Below are positions 13,460 through 26,745 of a DNA stretch of 64,000 bases, piece after piece (the stretch's first letter is position 1; the number at the start of each line of letters is the position of its first letter). Source of the DNA: Anarhynchus alexandrinus (lineage: Eukaryota > Chordata > Aves > Charadriiformes > Charadriidae). The translations under genes and the position numbers were made by a program. Below the pieces are notes generated by a model, which worked only from the letters and a program-made list of their open reading frames with translations, was not told where the DNA came from and ran no database searches. The DNA lies in assembly GCA_008711295.1 (NCBI GenBank), contig VUYV01000015.1, positions 1,135,054 through 1,199,053 of the forward strand, read 5' to 3'.

Positions 13460-13618
13460 CCGCATAGGGTTGTTGAGCGTCCTTGAAGCTCTCTCAATGA
13501 AGTTGAACTGGTTTGCAAGCTTCTGCTCCTTCACTCTTGGAGGAGGAGGCTCTTCTGCCTCTGCTGCCTCAGCTACTTCTGCTGTTCCTGACCCCTCTGC
13601 CTCTTCCTCCCCTGCAGC
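13460..13618 (-). CDS. DNAI1: DNAI1 coding exon 7
   Basis: This 159-bp exon encodes 53 residues in two parts. First comes a low-complexity Ala/Glu run ending in four prolines (AAGEEEAEGSG through EEPPPP). Then comes a conserved block, EQKLANQFNFIERASRTLNN followed by PMR, which matches human [20 protein letters not shown] as recalled. Both edges are phase 0. The acceptor is strong (TTCTTGCAG) and the donor GTATAC is weak. The Ala/Glu part appears longer than in human. Confidence 0.95.
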
Positions 13619-14340
13619 CTGCAAGAAAATAGAGCAGTGACTCCAAACCTGAAAGAACCAGACATCTCTTTCCTTCTTCAGAGCCACTTTTTCTTAGACT
13701 GCTGGACTTCTGCTGCCTAGTGAAGGAAACTGTAATTGAAGATTCAATATTTAAGATGGAAATTAGGAGACTTCCAGCAATCAGAGCAAGGAGATTCTGG
13801 AACAGTATCAAAACTGGAATATGGAAAAACAGGAACTGACGTTACTTTAAAACAAAGCCTGACATGAATGAGATAATATAGCATGACTGCCTTTGATAAA
13901 ATGGACTTAGGAACCAGAAGACTTTGTTAGGGTCCCACTAAACTGTGTTTTCATTTCCTTGCTAGACAGTGAACTTCATCTGAAACTAGTCTGAACTTGA
14001 TTCCAGGGCCTGACACTGTATGGATAAGAACAAACTTCTCAGAGCATACTCCTTTCCTGATCAGCCAACTGCCTTTAAATCAGGCCACTGCTTATTTCAT
14101 GTAGTTATGCCTGTTGCTTTCACCCCTCCACATTTTGTTTTTCACCAGTTTCTTTCAGGAATGGACACGCTGTCCAGCAACATTCCAGATCCCAGCAAAT
14201 TACACTGTATCTTGATATAATACCTGGATAAAGACAGACCTGGTGTGTCCTTCTTGGACAAACCCATTTTATAATAAAGGAATTTCAAATCTCATATTAA
14301 AAATAAAATGGACAGCTCTCAGCTGACTATGGAGAATTAC
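13619..14340 (-). other. DNAI1 intron 6
   Basis: This 0.7-kb intron has donor GTAATT and acceptor TTCTTGCAG. Nothing else is seen. Confidence 0.85.
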
Positions 14341-14420
14341 CTGAGTATCTCCTGTGCTTTCTTCATCTTTCACCTCTTCCTCTTCAGATGTTACTGCAGA
14401 AGTCTCAACAGGAGCCTTTT
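14341..14420 (-). CDS. DNAI1: DNAI1 coding exon 6
   Basis: This 80-bp exon enters in phase 1 and restores phase 0. It encodes an acidic, probably disordered segment, EKAPVETSAV, then TSEEEEVKDEESTGDTQ. The acceptor ends ATCAG and the donor is GTAATT, weaker than consensus. The matching human stretch is also Glu-rich and poorly conserved, so the assignment rests on phase (127+80 is a multiple of 3), splice sites and order between two firm exons. Confidence 0.88.
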
Positions 14421-15781
14421 CTGATGATAGAAAGGACAAGTGAATAAGCCCAGGATAACATGACATTTTATCCCATATTCCACAGATCCTTCTGTCTTCT
14501 GATGTGTCCTTTTCTAATGCTATCTCATTACACAACACAGTAATCAATCCCCAGTTTGAAGGGTGATTGTTTGCTCAAAGGCACAAAAGGAGACAATGTT
14601 ATTGCTAGAACGAAACTGCAGCAATTATGGCTGGAATGAAATAAAAAATCTGATTTTGACTCAAATCAAACTTCTGAAATCCAATTCTGATCTGAGTAGC
14701 TTTGTTTCTGGGTATCCCTTCAGCTCTGGACCTTTCTGTCCTTTAAAAATGGCTGCAATTATGTACAACCATGAAGAATGCTTTCAAGGCACATAGGAGT
14801 TACAATGTGGTTTGTTCTTGTTTATACGGAAAAAAATGAATACACCGGTCTTGTTAGAGAATGATGGATGTCTACATTCCAATCACAGCCTCAAGTGTGT
14901 AGTCATGCTAGCATCAAGCTGCTTGAAACTAGCTGGTTTGGAATCTATGAAAAGCACAGCCAACAACAACAATCCGTGCTTTCAGAGCATTGAAGAACCT
15001 GTTCAGCACTTTGTCCTACTTGAAATCATCATGCATATTTTGTTAAGTGTAAAATAAGAGGCACTGACCCTCAGAAGCTGCAAGTAACAACTAATCTCAG
15101 GATCCAATGTTATCATCGTGCCTGACAGTTACCACCTTGAAAGACACTCTTTGTGACGCAACTTCTCCTTTCACAAACAGCAGTAATAGGAGATAAACCA
15201 CTAGGCCATACATCTTTCCCTGCTGAAAATTCAAACCTAGAACTCTTTACTAACAACAGAGCTTTTCAGCCTCTGATTAAGGTGTCTTTTTGACTGAAAA
15301 CCTGAGAATGGCAATAGTAGCTCAGATCAAAGTTCCAACTAGCTCAATATCTTGTATCTCACATTGTCCAGAAGTAGATGTCCTGGTAGGAGTGTGAGAA
15401 TTGGTCAAGTATATGACAGTTTGCTGAATGATCACCCAGCCTCAAAATGTTTCTGCATTAACACTTTAAATCATGGCTGATTTAAAGTTAAGGAGTTTAG
15501 ACACGTATGTCCAACTAATGGTAGTGGAAGATGTTTAAAAGACACTAAATAGCTCTGAAAATTTCAGTGTTAGTGTTCACACGGCTCAAAAAGCATGCAC
15601 CATTATCTACACTGTGGCAAACATCTGGCTGATTGTTTCTGGTTTTGTTTTCCAAGAAGGACACAAGCCCGAATAGGAGCTGTTCAATTCTGCGGTGATG
15701 AAGCATGATCATTCCCTCATGTTGAATAAGTGGTACAAGTAGCTAGCTGAAAATGATTATTGTTTTAGATAATAAACCTAC
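14421..15781 (-). other. DNAI1 intron 5
   Basis: This 1.4-kb phase-1 intron has donor GTAGGT and acceptor ATCATCAG. No repeat or coding content was recognised. Confidence 0.85.
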
Positions 15782-15908
15782 CTGCTGCAGTGCTTAATCT
15801 GATACTCTGCCGTCTGCCTTCATCTGAATCTTTTAGTATCATGTTTCCATTCAAAGAGAAGTGAATGGCCATTTGATCCACATAGCTTATTGGCTTGTAT
15901 GCTCGATC
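15782..15908 (-). CDS. DNAI1: DNAI1 coding exon 5
   Basis: This 127-bp exon encodes 42 residues plus one base: DRAYKPISYVDQMAIHFSLN, then GNMILKDSDEGRRQSIRLST. It matches human DNAI1 features from memory (YKPIGFVNQLAVH, KDSDEGRRQ). The acceptor has a strong tract ending TTTGTAG and the donor is GTAGGT. It ends in phase 1, completed by the next exon, and is the only non-phase-0 junction among the nine exons. Intron 4 before it is 4.1 kb and contains a long CR1. Confidence 0.95.
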
Positions 15909-16574
15909 CTACAAAGAGGAAGAAAACAACAAAATCAGTGTGGAAAAAATATTTTAAATGACAAATACCATGTAGCCTAAATTGCTAAAGCTCAGAAGAT
16001 CCATACTGATGAATGTATGTTTGTTATTGGCATATTTACACTTAATTTCTTCCTGCAAGTATTTATATCTCAGGACACTCAGAGCTATAAATTAAAAATA
16101 CAACACAAAGAAGCAAGAACATGAAACCTCTAGTTTTCTACCACCACCAGAGCAAGTTAGCAATATAGTTCTAGTGGACCTCTACTACACAACACTCCCT
16201 AAGAGACTCTCATGTCCTGTTGTCCTGAGACCCCTGAATGAGTTGTTGTACCTACACAAAAGCAGCACCATACGTAGAGAGCAGCTCTGATCTGGAGACA
16301 GTACAGGCTCTTAGCACCATGCGCAGGTTATAAGCACTGTACTAATTCAGCTATTTGATGCTAACTTGATTGGCACTTGCTTGTGGACCACTGTACACTG
16401 CAGGCACACACCTAGGCTCAAACTGCGTATTAGGATTTTGAGCTGCACCTAAAAGCAATCAGAAGCCACTGCAGACCACAGATGCTTCAATAGTTTCTTC
16501 TTAAAAATATGACTGCTTTCTGTACCAATCACAGCATAGCATCAATTCCACTTCAGTCACTGTGGAGGATTTGA

Positions 16575-19158
16575 AGATATGTACAGGTGACATTACAGCA
16601 GGCGTCTCCTACAGGCCACTTGACCAGGAAGACTGAGGGGATGAGGCCCTCTGTAGACAGATCAGAGCAGCCTCAAATTCACAAGCCCTGGTCCTCACGG
16701 GGGACTTCAACCACCCTGATATCTGTTGGAGGGACAACACAGCAGGGCATAAGCAATCCAGGGCATAAGCAATCCAAGGCTGCGCTTGACCTTCACATTC
16801 CCCGCCAGCCCCTTCTTGTTGGTGAGAACAAGGTCCAGCACAGTACATCTCCTTGTTGGCTCCTCTATCACTTGGAGAAGGAAGTTATCATCAATGCATT
16901 CCAGGAATGCTCAAGGGCATCCTTGGCCGCAGTGACCATGAAATGGTAGAGTTCAAGATCCTTAGGGCAGCAAGGTGGGTGCACAGTAAGCTCACTGCCC
17001 TGGACTTAGGGGAGCAGACTTTGGCCTCTTCAGGAATCTACTTGGCAGAATACCATGGGATAAAGTCCTGGAGGGATGAAGAGCCCAAGAAAGCTGGTTA
17101 ATATTCAAGGATTATCTCCTCCAAGATCAGGAGTGATGCATCCAAACAAAGAAAAAGTCATACAAAAACACCCAGAGTCCTGCATGGATGAACAATGAGC
17201 TCCTGGACAAACTCAAACACAAAAACGAAGCCTACAGAGGGTGAAAGCAAGGACAGGTAGCCTGGAAGGAATACAGAGAAATTGTCCAAGCAGCCAGGAA
17301 TCAGGTTAGGAAAGCTAAAGCTAGAATTAAATCTGGCCAGGGATGTCAAGGGCAACAAGAAAAGCTTCTATATGTACATAAGCAATAAAAGAAAAACTAC
17401 AGAAAATGTAGGCCCTCTCTGGAAGGAAACAGGAGACCTGGTCACCAAGGATATGGAGAAGGCTGAGGTACTCAACGACTTTTTTACCTCTGTCTTCACT
17501 GGCAAGTGCTCTAGCCACACCACCGAAGTCACAGACAGCAAAGGCAGGGACTGGAAGAATGAAGAACTGCCCAGTGTGGGAGAAGATCAGGTTTGAGACC
17601 ATCTAAGGAACCCAAAGGTGCACAAATCCATGGGACCTGATTAGATACACCCATGGGTCCTGGCAGATGAAGTTGGTAAGCCACTATCCATCATATTTGA
17701 GAGGTCATGGCAGTCCGGTGAAGTTCCCACTAACTGGAAAAGGGAAAACATAATCCCCATTTTTAAAAAGGGAAAAAAGGAAGACCTGGGGAACTACAGC
17801 TCAGTCAGTCTCACCTTTAAGCCCAACAAGAAAGCCCGACAAGATCATGGAGCAGATCCTCCTGGAAACTATGCTAAGGCACATGTAAAATATGGAGGTG
17901 ATTGGTGACAGCCAACATGGGAAATCAATCCTGACAAATTTGGTGGCCTTCCGCGGCAGGGTTACAGCGTTGGTGGGTAAGGGAAGAGCAACTGATGTCA
18001 ACTACCTGGACTTGTGCAAAGTATTTGACACTGTCCCACATGGCATCCTTGTCTCTACAATGGAGAGACATGAATTTGACAGATGGACCACTTGGTGAAT
18101 AAGGAATTGGCTGGGTGGTCACAGTCAGTGGCTGAGCTAGTCAATGGCTCCATGTCCAAGGGGTGGCCAGTGATGAGCAGCGCTCCTTAGAGGTCAGTAT
18201 TGGGACTGGTATTGTTTAACATCTTTGTAGGCAACATGGACAGTGGGATTGAACGCACCCTTAGCAAGTTTGCCAATGACACCAAGCTGCATGGTGTGGT
18301 CAACACGCTGGAGGGAAGGGATGCCATCCAGAGAGACATGGACAGGCTTGAGAGGTGGGCCTGTGTGAATCTCATGAAGTTCAGCAAGGTCATGTGCAAG
18401 GTCCTGCACGTGATTCAGGGCAATCCCAAGCATAAATCCAGGCTGGGTGGAGAATGGATTGAGAGCAGCCCTGAGGAGAAGGACTTGGGGGTGTTGGTGG
18501 ATGTGAAGCCCAACATGACCTGGCAATGTGTGCTTGCAGCCCAGAAAGCCAACGGCATCCTGGGTTGCATCAGAAGCAGCATGGCCAGCAAGTTGAGGGA
18601 GGTGATTTTCCTGCTCTACTCTGTTCTTGTGAGACCCCACCTGGAGTACTGCATCCAGCTCTTGGGGCCCCCAACATAAGGAAGACACGGACCTGTTGGA
18701 GCAAGTCCAGAGGAGGGCCACAAAGATGACTAGAGGGCTGGAGCACCTCCCCTATGAAGACAGACTGTGAGACTTGGGGTTGTTCAGCTTGGAGAAGAGA
18801 AGGGTCCAGGGAGACCTTCTAGTAGTTTTCCAGAACCTATAGGGGGGCTACAGGAAAGATGGGGGCGGCACTCTTTACCAGGAAGTCTAGGCATAGGACA
18901 AGGGGTAATAGGTTTAAACTGGAAGAGGGTGGATTTAGATTAGATATTAGGAAGAAATTCTTTACTGTCAGGGTGGTGAGACACTGGAATAGGTTGCCCA
19001 GACAAGCTGTGGATGCCCCATCCCTGGAAGTGTTCAAGGCCAGGTTGGACACAGCTTTTAGCAACCTGGTTTAGTGAGAGGTGTCCCTGTACGTGGCAGG
19101 GGGGTTGAAACTAAGTGATTGTTAAGGTTCCTTCCAACCCAAACCATTCTATGATTCT
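16575..19158 (+). mobile_element. CR1 LINE with internal inversion
   Basis: This 2.6-kb CR1 copy, antisense to DNAI1, starts inside the ORF2 endonuclease (GGGGGACTTCAACCACCCTG at about 16699). It runs through RT to a complete 3' tail (CCATTCTATGATTCTAT at about 19145). It is degenerate: reading frames are fragmentary and the RT catalytic motif reads FANDTKL instead of FADDTKL (about 18270). At 16776-16906 the sequence is the reverse complement of what CR1 normally has there, preceded by a 16-bp tandem duplication. The copy at 5412-8612 shows the normal order. Confidence 0.95.
16745..16776 (+). repeat. 16-bp tandem duplication at an inversion breakpoint
   Basis: GGGCATAAGCAATCCA occurs twice in a row, exactly, immediately before the inverted CR1 segment. 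The last base is shared with the start of the inversion. Confidence 0.9.
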
Positions 19159-20023
19159 ATATGGATCATTTATCACCTATTTCCATCTCAAAAATATGGA
19201 AAACATCAACTCCAAATAGAAAAGAATATGACCTTATTTGCTTTCACAAGACTGATATCCTTTTGCTGGCAATCTCATGTAATGGTTGTATGTACTAGTT
19301 ACAGTAGCACAGAGATGAGACAGGCTCGGGAATATTTCACCTGGTTTTCTGTTTCCTGCCTAAGGTTGGGGATAATCCAATGCCAGAGCTGGAGGAGCTG
19401 TCCCTGTGTCCTTTCTTTCAGGGGCTGTAACCCTTCCAAAGGCGGAGTGGGAAGCAAAGCCATTATTCCAGTCTCCCTTTGCAGCAGCCTGTGTTGCTAG
19501 CTGTACATGCTAGCAGGAGGAGGCTGCTCCAGGGTAATGTAGCGTATGGTCTGCACACAGAAATGTGAAGGTGTGACTCTTGGATGTTTCCTGGCAGTCT
19601 TTGATGCACGCTCCCCTGCACACTCCTACTCATCATGAATAGAGCTCTTGACAGTGATTTTACAAAGCACATTTCTGAGCTCTCCTATAATTCAAACAAC
19701 CAAATCTTCATGTGAGGATACTGAGGCATAACTGTCTTACAGACTGAGTAAAGCATTACCTTTTGTCCTCTAACCACCACAGAATGGAAAAGTTACCGCC
19801 TGAGATTAGCTGCACTAATTATGTTCACTGTCAGATCTTGTTGAGTAATTGTTATATCCTACTTCTGAATAAGTACATCAATGCTTTTAGACTTTTACCC
19901 TCCACAAAAACCCTTCAGGAATCATTGGCAGTAAATATGTAACAACGTGAAGCCACATTAAACACAAAACCAAAACACAAAACCAGTTAATTGCAAAAAA
20001 TCTCATCCTGGTTTTACAGGTCA

Positions 20024-21026
<1,003 letters not shown>

Positions 21027-21125
21027 AGCTTCAGTAAGCTCCAGTTGATCTGGGGGTTTGACTAGAGTCTTTGCTGCTGCACATTCATCGATGCCCTCTC
21101 CTGCTTCAGTGGAGACGTCTTCATC
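21027..21125 (-). CDS. DNAI1: DNAI1 coding exon 3
   Basis: This 99-bp exon encodes 33 residues starting DEDVSTEAGEGIDE and ending VKPPDQLELTEA. The human protein, from memory, reads closely alike here (DEDSGTEVGEG, then PPDQLELTDA). The acceptor ends GCTAG, the donor is GTGAGT, and both edges are phase 0. It is an acidic stretch of the N-terminal segment of the intermediate chain. In the family this part, rather than the C-terminal WD repeats, contacts the dynein light chains. The similarity makes it one of the firmest exons in the window. Confidence 0.95.
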
Positions 21126-22968
21126 CTAGCACAGGAATGACAATCCCATTGGTGCACCAAGACTGTGACTGTTTTGCTCCCTGCCAAAGCAGCACTTCTC
21201 CAGGTTTGGAGCAAGGAGGAGAAAATAGCATTCCCACACCCATCTGTGCTTTGAGCAGAGCAGATAACCCCAAATGGCAGGACCAAATATGAACATTCTT
21301 GAATGGCTACACTTGCCAACAAGAATTCAGTGGGTTGGAGGAGCTGCTGTCTGAAGATAATTCCTGGCCTGTAACAAACCTGGAGTAACTCCAATAACAA
21401 AACTCAAGTAACCCCACTTCAATTTCAGTTTAAAAGTTGGCAATTCTGGGGTTTTTGACCATATAGCACCCAAATGAGCCACACTTTAGGACGACTCAAG
21501 GGCACAAGTCAAGGACCTGCAACTACTTCTGAAGTGCTATTCTATAAGCTACACTCAAAAATTAGTTCAAGATACAAAGCTGTAGGGATGTGGCTCCTGG
21601 AGGAATGTTAACCACTTTCTTGCAAAGGCCAGCAGGTCTGCATTCTCCCAAGACAGAGAGCTGCTCTCCTTGTCCTGGGCTTGGGTTGATGTCATGATAT
21701 GATATCATTAACAGGAAAATGAATCACTGCAGGGATGAATTTCAATTAATTGTCATTACAGATAAACTGCCAGAACACAAAGTTGCTGATTAAAGTCTTT
21801 AGCTGCTCCAGGCAAAATTTCTCCTTCAGATTGAAATGTGTAATGGGCTGATTCAAAATAAATCAATCATTCTTTTAAATACAGTTCTCTCAGGTCTCCT
21901 AAGCTTTATAGCCATACAGAGCTGCTGATGAGTCCAGGGTACAAGTGAAGGCTGTTTGCAGATACAGAGACTGGACACAGCAAAGCTTTGCTATCTGCAG
22001 AACGCCACAAAGGTAAAAAGCACAATACTGTGTAAAAATGTGCAGAGGCTGAAAGTAACAGAGCATTCTGCATATGCCAGGCACCCAGGGAAAATCACAG
22101 GCTGCAGCCTTTTATTTTCCCGCTAAGGGAGCTGAAATGAGGCAAGCTTTAAGGAAGGTCAGACTCTGGGATACACAAGAGACTGTGACGGCAGAACAGT
22201 TGTTTGTGATTTAATGCTCCCCATATGAGCACCTGCTTGTAGGACATTTATCATACACAATTCAATGCCAGTTACTTCAGTGGCTGTTTTCTCTAGTGAA
22301 TCAGTTAAAAAGTGTTGTGGGTATAACATTTTTATTTATGTTTTTCATTTAAAAGTAAATAACTTCTCATTTTTAAAAGGTCAAAAGAGGAACATTTAAC
22401 AAGGCTGTGATTTGCCCTAAGAAAGTGAAAAGCTGTTTATCACCATTCCTGTTTAAAGGCATGTACACTCTCCTTCTTCCATCCATGCCAATGGAGCTAA
22501 AGAGGAGGAAGGTAGATTAAATAAGGGTATTCTAAGCATTTATTTGCCTGACAGTAAAAACATTATCATGAGGCTTACAGTCAAAAATTTAACTCTGTTT
22601 TCTCTGATGCTTGTATCTATGTTAATTAAGTGAATATGAGCTATGTTTTGAATTTTCTAAACCAAGCAGGCAGTTTTCTCACAGCCTCTCAGCTTATATT
22701 TTGCAATTTACATCCCAAATATTTTGTTTTAATCTTTTCATATTGCATTTTATCTAAATTGTGCATTTGTTTTATCTGCCATTTTTATTTTAACTTGCTA
22801 GTGTAATTCCCTTCTCAGTGGAAATCTAGAGCAACCCCTTACTGCTAAATCAATTGGAATGTTACCAGTTCCATAAAACAAACCATTGTTCAGACTGAAT
22901 CTAGTTTGCATTTCATAGATAAAGAAGGAAAAAACAATTTTTAAGACTCATGGATTTGTGGATCTTAC
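21126..22968 (-). other. DNAI1 intron 2
   Basis: This 1.8-kb intron has donor GTAAGA and acceptor TGTGCTAG. No repeat family was recognised; the part from 22260 to 22800 is AT-rich. Confidence 0.85.
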
Positions 22969-23037
22969 CCGTTTTTTAGATACAGCCTTAGCAGGCCTTG
23001 GTGGTACTGCCTTTCCTCCTGAAGGTCCACTTTGGCC
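22969..23037 (-). CDS. DNAI1: DNAI1 coding exon 2
   Basis: This 69-bp exon encodes 23 residues beginning GQSGPSGGKA and ending AVSKKR. The acceptor has a pyrimidine tract ending TTCAG and the donor is GTAAGA; both boundaries are phase 0. It is Gly/Pro/Lys-rich and likely disordered. Only the basic end (KR just before the DED of the next exon) lines up with human DNAI1 from memory. The assignment therefore rests mainly on splice sites, phase and position between exon 1 and the well-conserved exon 3. It lies 13.2 kb from exon 1. Confidence 0.8.
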
Positions 23038-25907
23038 CTGAAGAGAGAACATATAGAATGTAAACCTTCAAAGCACCTTGTTTCCTAATTTTACAAAACA
23101 GAATAAAAGTTTAATGTGCTTATTAATGTTTGCTCCATTGGTATGTTTCAAAAGCCAAATATACCAGTCTATAAATCATTTGAATGTCTGTAAATCCTTT
23201 GAATGAAAGGCAGTCACTTTCATAATACAAAACAGCAGTTTATCAGCATGAAGAAATGCTAGGCTCTATCCCTGTTACTGCCTATCTGTGATACACCTAC
23301 ATGTCACGCATATGGGGTTCTAGTGCCTTACTTGAACACACAGAAAAGCTGCTCTTGCCCCAAATGCTTGCATGTCACAGTGAGCCCGAAAACAGCGGAT
23401 TCACACCTACAAAGCCACGAGTGCTGAAAAACCATGCAAAACACTGATGAGCAACTGGGAAATTAACCACTGCCAACCTCCCCGAGCACATCACAGCACA
23501 GAAAATTTTTTATGACAGGCTTAAAGGAAAACAGTAACATAGTTGTTTACAGGGAACCTTACAGAACATGATTACCCAGAGGTTAAGGAATAACAGAAGG
23601 GCACCAGTGACAAAGCTTTATGAAAACTTTACAGACAGTGGGAGAAGAAATGAAGAGGTTCCTTTTGAGAAGACGCTGAGGGACAGACAGGACCAAGAAT
23701 CCAGAAGGCAGAGGAAGAGACAGCTGATAAATCAAACAAAAGAGAGAACATTAGAAACCTTGGCAAGAATAGTATCAGGATGTATCCCAGATAACATTGG
23801 TTGGGATGGATGCGAAAAGGAGCTACTTGGAAAAAGTGTTTGACTTTGTGACAGGAAAGAAGGGGATACTAGATAAGGGGGAAGGAAAATGAAGGGGTGG
23901 AGGAGCAAGCTCCCATGGGTTTATTAATTTTCTTTAGAAGAACATTAGAGTGTGCCTTTCACCCAGATCAAAGGTTCACCCAGCCAAGTATCTCTCTCCA
24001 ACAGTAATCAAAAGCAGATATCTATCGAGGTTTCTCCAGGATGCCCTCTCAGCTTGCCACGGCGACTTGAATCAAAAATGCTATCCTTTTTATTTCATAT
24101 CAGTGAACTTTTTTCTCCACAACTTTATTCAGTCTTTCTGGAATCCATGCACATTTTTAGCATGTACAACTTCCACAGCAAAGACTCCTATGGTACAACT
24201 ACATGCAAATGCAAAGAACCACTGCTTGCTTTTTAAGTCTGCCACTTGCTGTTTTCACCTGGTTTTCCCAGTTCTTCTACTGGAAAGCTCAGCTTTATCA
24301 CATTATCTGCTCTTCATCCCCTTTTCCACACCTTTTAAGAACACCTTAAGGAGCACGAGTCTACAGAGATTCACAGACTCCTCTCGTGATTCCCCTTCAT
24401 TATGAAAATGAAATATTCACTTCTACCATCTGTTTTCTATGTATTGAACAATTAAACAGCCATAATGACTTTGACCCAGTATCCCCAAGCCTTATTTCTA
24501 AAGCCCCATTACTTGTTAAGACTTGACAATGAGAATTCATAAAATAAATACTTTCAGAGGAGAACAAACTGTAGCAGAGATGTGAGGCTGCAACTTTCAG
24601 TGTTGCTTCTTTTTGTACAAGCTAAGCCACGTAAAACTGCTGTTACTAACAAGGCTTCAAGGATTATTTTTATTCCAGAAGATACATATTACAAGTGATG
24701 AAAAATGAGCAGACCAATACATTTCTGTGCTTAGAAAATACGTCTCACTTTGAAATAGAAATTGTTGTGACTCAGAGTTATGACATTTCCTTTATAATCC
24801 CACAGTAGGCAGGTAGCAGAGCAGAGCAGAGAGCCTAGGAGCCCCAGCACCACAACCACTACTGAGATCACTGGATTACACAGCTGGCATGTCTCCCCCA
24901 TGTGATTGCTTGTCAATGGGCAACAGAGCATCCTATCCTACAAGGACCATGCTACCTGTGAATCACATGTGATTTAAGCAACAAAATTTAAAACTGATTT
25001 TCAGAGCAGATTTTATTCAGATCCAAAACAAAATCAAACTCTTAAACATGAAACAGAGCCTACTTACTATTATTCTTTGTAAATGAGTCTATAAAAGCAT
25101 TTATCCAGCAGCAAAGGCATTGACAAGGCAATCTGAGGCTAATTGGTTTTGGCAGTTGCACAGATATCAATTAACATAATCCAAAAAGCCACCTGTGAAT
25201 AAATACCTGCAACTGTATTAAAATCCAAAAGTGACACTGAAGAAAAGCTAGAGTTAGAATGCACTGGAGGGAAGCAGCACAAACCCTGCCCTGCTCCCCA
25301 CACCATAAAGGGTTTGTAGGATAGAGCATGAACAATTTTTCTAATCAATCAGGGGCCTATGGCTGATTTGCTTTATTTATTTTGTCTTTGTATGGTACCA
25401 TCATGGTTTTACAACTGTAACTCAATGATATAGTACAGGCCTGGTATGACAGAGAATCCCTGAGGAGACCCAGGATGTGACATAGAGGAGTACAGGCAGG
25501 GGATGACAACAGATGGGGCGCAGGATTGACATCAGAAACCCCACAGCTGTAAGCATCCCACCACTGGCCAGTTAGAGAAATGCAGATCTGCAGAAAGGGA
25601 AACTAGACAAAGCTGGGTTTAGGGGTAACAAAGAAAACTAAATAATAGTATCTAGCACACTTAAAAAGCATCATATACAGTAACATCAAGCGTAACGTGG
25701 AATACCAGACCAACAAAAAAGAGAAACATGTGAAAGTGTGTTAGCTGACATGTAAAAGAAACACCAAGTTGGTCATAGAGTGAAGAAGAAACCATCAACA
25801 TGGACATCTTACCCTTCCCAATGAAGGACCCCCGATGCCGACAACTTGCCATAACATCCCCACCAACACCACCACGAAGAGCAAAAGGAAGCCATCAACC
25901 TTGGGAA

Positions 25908-26141
25908 CCAGAAGACCAGAAGAAGGGTGAGCACAATACCAGAAAAGAATCATAGAATCATAGAATGGTTTAGGTTGGAAAGGACCCAGAAGACCAGAAG
26001 AAGGGTGAGCACAATACCAGAAAAGAATCATAGAATCATAGAATGGTTTAGGTTGGAAAGGACCCAGAAGACCAGAAGAAGGGTGAGCACAATACCAGAA
26101 AAGAATCATAGAATCATAGAATGGTTTAGGTTGGAAAGGAC
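25908..26141. repeat. Exact 3 x 78-bp tandem repeat including a CR1 tail
   Basis: Three copies (25908-25985, 25986-26063, 26064-26141) are identical base for base. Each unit joins about 38 bp of non-CR1 flank (CCAGAAGACCAGAAGAAGGG and following) to about 40 bp of CR1 3' end (AATCATAGAATCATAGAATG to GGTTGGAAAGGAC, minus orientation). The third copy continues into the full CR1 fragment. As 78 is a multiple of three, a 167-codon frame stays open through it; this is not a gene. Confidence 0.97.
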
Positions 26142-26662
26142 CTTGAAGATCATTGAGTTCCAACCCCCCTGCCACCGCCAGGGACACCTCCCACTAGACC
26201 AGGCTGCCCAAGGCCATGTCCAGCCTGGCCTTGAACGCCTCCAGGGATGGGGCCTCAACAACCTCTCGGGGCAACCTGTTCCAGTGCCTTACCACCCTCA
26301 AAGTGAAAAACTTCTTCCTAATGTTCAATCTAAACCTGCCCTCTTCCAGTTTGAAGCCATTCCCTCTCGTCCTATCACTACATGCCCTAGTAAAAAGTCC
26401 TTCCCCAGCTCTCCTGTAGGCCCCCTTTAGGTACTGGAAGGCTGCAATAAAATCTCCCCGGAGCCTTCTCTTCTCCAGGCTGAACAGCCCCAACTCTTTC
26501 AGCCTCTCCTCATAGGAGAGGTGCTCCAGACCTTGGATCATCCTCGTGGCTCTCCTCTGGACACGGTCCAGCAGGTCCATGTCCTTCTTATGTTGGGGAC
26601 TCCAGAGCTGGATGCAGTACTCCAGGTGGGGTCTCATGAGAGTGGAGTAGAGGGGCAGAATC
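26104..26662 (-). mobile_element. CR1 fragment, 3' 0.56 kb
   Basis: This 5'-truncated CR1 is on the minus strand. Its 3' tail is at the low end and merges with the 78-bp repeat. Read on the minus strand it encodes the ORF2 C-terminal end ([12 protein letters not shown], then [20 protein letters not shown], then the [14 protein letters not shown] block) in one open stretch of about 150 codons. It is therefore among the younger, less damaged copies here. It breaks off at GATTCTGCCCCTCTACTCC. Confidence 0.95.
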
Positions 26663-26710
26663 AAAGGGGTAGAAACTGAGAAGCTTGCATGCAACAATTT
26701 TTACTGCAAT

Positions 26711-26745
26711 ATTATTATTATTATTAATGATTTTTTTTTTTGCGC
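26711..26745. repeat. (ATT)n and poly-T
   Basis: A short run of TTA/ATT triplets is followed by a T run. It lies about 50 bp beyond the truncated end of the CR1. Confidence 0.85.

Noticed and set aside
23568..23843. 91-codon plus-strand frame, Arg/Glu/Gln-rich
   Set aside because: It is antisense in DNAI1 intron 1, with no recognisable domain and no supporting splice or promoter context.
25908..26141. CRISPR-like array
   Set aside because: The repeats are contiguous without spacers, in a vertebrate genome, and contain a CR1 tail.
25927..26430. 167-codon plus-strand frame with three 26-residue repeats
   Set aside because: It is produced by the 78-bp tandem repeat and antisense CR1; the period being a multiple of three keeps it open.
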